Positions 21,989 to 22,754 of a stretch of 22,754 bases of DNA are shown in pieces. Source of the DNA: Veillonella sp. (GTDB lineage: Bacteria > Bacillota > Negativicutes > Veillonellales > Veillonellaceae); NCBI GenBank assembly GCA_022737715.1, contig JAIITD010000014.1, positions 1 to 22,754 on the forward strand. The letters are read 5' to 3'. The first letter of the stretch is position 1. Every line of letters starts with the position of its first letter. The notes under the pieces are model-generated. The model saw nothing but the letters and a program-made list of their open reading frames with translations, was not told the origin of the DNA and ran no database searches. The translations under genes were made by a program, and so were the position numbers.

Positions 21989-22198
21989 ATGCATCAAAGA
22001 ACTATATTGGGCGCCCTAGAATTACTTATAACTCTTGGCCTAATATATGCTTTGTGTCTATCTATTACTTATGGACAGACAGAAGTATCTTTGAAATTAA
22101 TTGATCTCATACTATATATGAGTAAATACATCATAGCAAAAAATCAAAATCAGTTTATGATTTTAGAGATGTTTCTAGCTTTAGCATTATTGATTTAG
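21989..22198 (+). CDS. Small hydrophobic membrane protein, 69 residues
   Basis: I do not recognise this protein. It has a hydrophobic helix at about 7-27 (ILGALELLITLGLIYALCL), a short polar part (TYGQTEVS), a second amphipathic or membrane segment (LKLIDLILYMSKYI), a polar KNQNQ, and a third hydrophobic end (MILEMFLALALLI). The ATG at 21989 is preceded by GAAAGGAG with 10-nt spacing, which supports translation. A second small membrane protein follows 134 nt downstream with a similar N-terminal layout (hydrophobic run, then a Ser-Ile-x-Tyr-Gly motif). Function unknown; small toxin, peptide precursor and membrane regulator are all open. Confidence 0.55.
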   Translation: MHQRTILGALELLITLGLIYALCLSITYGQTEVSLKLIDLILYMSKYIIAKNQNQFMILEMFLALALLI

Positions 22199-22332
22199 TT
22201 GAAGTCTAACTGAAATTGCAAATAAATGAATTTTTGTAAGAGTTATGTATATTAGATTCTTACAGAGTAGGAATGGCAACAATGGTTGGTTATTGAATAA
22301 TAATCTAATTTTTATGGAAAGGAAGTGAAATA

Positions 22333-22485
22333 ATGAAGGAACATATTTACATTGTAGTTATTGTTGCTATAACGATATCTTTAAATGTATCGATTGCATA
22401 TGGAGAAAACAATATTGCATATATGCTTGTAGGGTATTTATGTAGTTTCATCACTGATGCTAAATCTAGCCAAAATAGCCATTAA
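22333..22485 (+). CDS. Small membrane protein, 50 residues
   Basis: A 50-residue ORF with a good ribosome site (GGAAAGGAAG, 22319-22328 or so) before the ATG. It has a hydrophobic run (IYIVVIVAITISLNVSIAYG, 5-24), then GENNIAYMLVGYLCSFI and a polar end DAKSSQNSH. The first part could be a signal peptide or a membrane anchor. SIAYGEN parallels SITYGQT of the preceding small protein, so the two may be distant copies. It is followed by a perfect hairpin terminator 20 nt on. I assign no function. Confidence 0.5.
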   Translation: MKEHIYIVVIVAITISLNVSIAYGENNIAYMLVGYLCSFITDAKSSQNSH

Positions 22486-22505
22486 AATAGACCTATTGTA
22501 TTTCG

Positions 22506-22550
22506 AACGCCATTATAACAAGCATCTAGTTGTTATAATGGCGTTTATAT
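22506..22550 (+). terminator. Hairpin terminator after the 50-residue protein
   Basis: Perfect 15-bp stem AACGCCATTATAACA / TGTTATAATGGCGTT (22506-22520, 22531-22545) with a 10-nt loop and a weak TATATTATA tail. Confidence 0.75.
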
Positions 22551-22569
22551 TATAGCTATAAATAATATC

Positions 22570-22695
22570 TCAATTATCTAGCTGTTTATTCATGAACACC
22601 TCATTCATGCTTTGCAAGGTATATTTGATAAGTTTTGCTAATTTAAATGCTTATTTTTCTTGATAGGTAATGGTTTTTATATCCTTATTTAACAT
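22570..22695 (-). other. Possible interrupted small ORF
   Basis: On the minus strand an ORF starting MLNKDIKTITYQEK meets one TAA and then stays open in the same frame for 26 codons (AFKLAKLIKYTLQSMNEVF and on) to a TGA. It could be a small gene broken by a point mutation or chance. There is no convincing ribosome site. The remaining DNA to 22754 is AT-rich and shows nothing else. Confidence 0.15.
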
Positions 22696-22754
22696 GGTTT
22701 AATAGCATTTTACAATATATCGAAAAAACTTGTAGTGTATAAACATATTAATAT

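Noticed and set aside
1..22754. tRNA, rRNA, insertion sequence or integrase
   Set aside because: I saw no tRNA-like cloverleaf, rRNA segment, transposase or integrase in either strand.

Overview
The window looks like a chromosomal segment of Veillonella or a close relative: a diderm Firmicute (Negativicutes) with AT-rich DNA. The basis is the run of OmpM-type porins (signal peptide, one SLH domain, coiled coil, beta-barrel ending in F), the trimeric autotransporters, and Gram-positive-style ribosome binding sites (GAGAGG, GGAGG) in front of genes for outer-membrane proteins. The species call is recognition from memory, not a database result.

Layout. 1-5542: four tandem OmpM genes, the first cut by the window edge; copies two and three look co-transcribed. 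5574-9093: a classical (type Va) autotransporter and a type I toxin-antitoxin module, separated by three islands of a palindromic repeat that alternates two related 18-bp palindromes every 50-54 bp. 9263-11385: a secreted Pro/Ala-rich protein and a GH3-like lipoprotein that has lost key catalytic motifs. 11591-14402: a P-loop ATPase missing its usual C-terminal domain, a sigma-70-like factor and a ComK-like protein. 14436-18148: two trimeric autotransporters, one with a coiled coil and the other with a coiled coil plus an SLH domain after the membrane anchor. 18393-19700: a three-gene AT-rich operon read as an ADP-ribosyltransferase-like toxin, a candidate antitoxin and a SecB-like chaperone, the gene order of the CmdTAC anti-phage system. 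19789-21453 (minus): a methyltransferase resembling the rickettsial lysine methyltransferases that modify outer-membrane proteins. 21989-22485: two small hydrophobic proteins.

How it fits together. Most of the window serves the cell surface: OmpM and the SLH-bearing trimeric autotransporter can both bridge outer membrane and peptidoglycan through SLH domains, the other autotransporters are adhesin-like, and the methyltransferase could act on such proteins (inference). The sigma factor and ComK-like gene sit just before the adhesins, and the ComK-like gene is only 33 nt from the first of them. Two defence or stability modules (type I toxin-antitoxin, CmdTAC-like) lie between surface genes. The most notable items are the CmdTAC-like operon, the palindrome array, the new-looking type I module with its antisense RNA, and the trimeric autotransporter with a periplasmic SLH domain.
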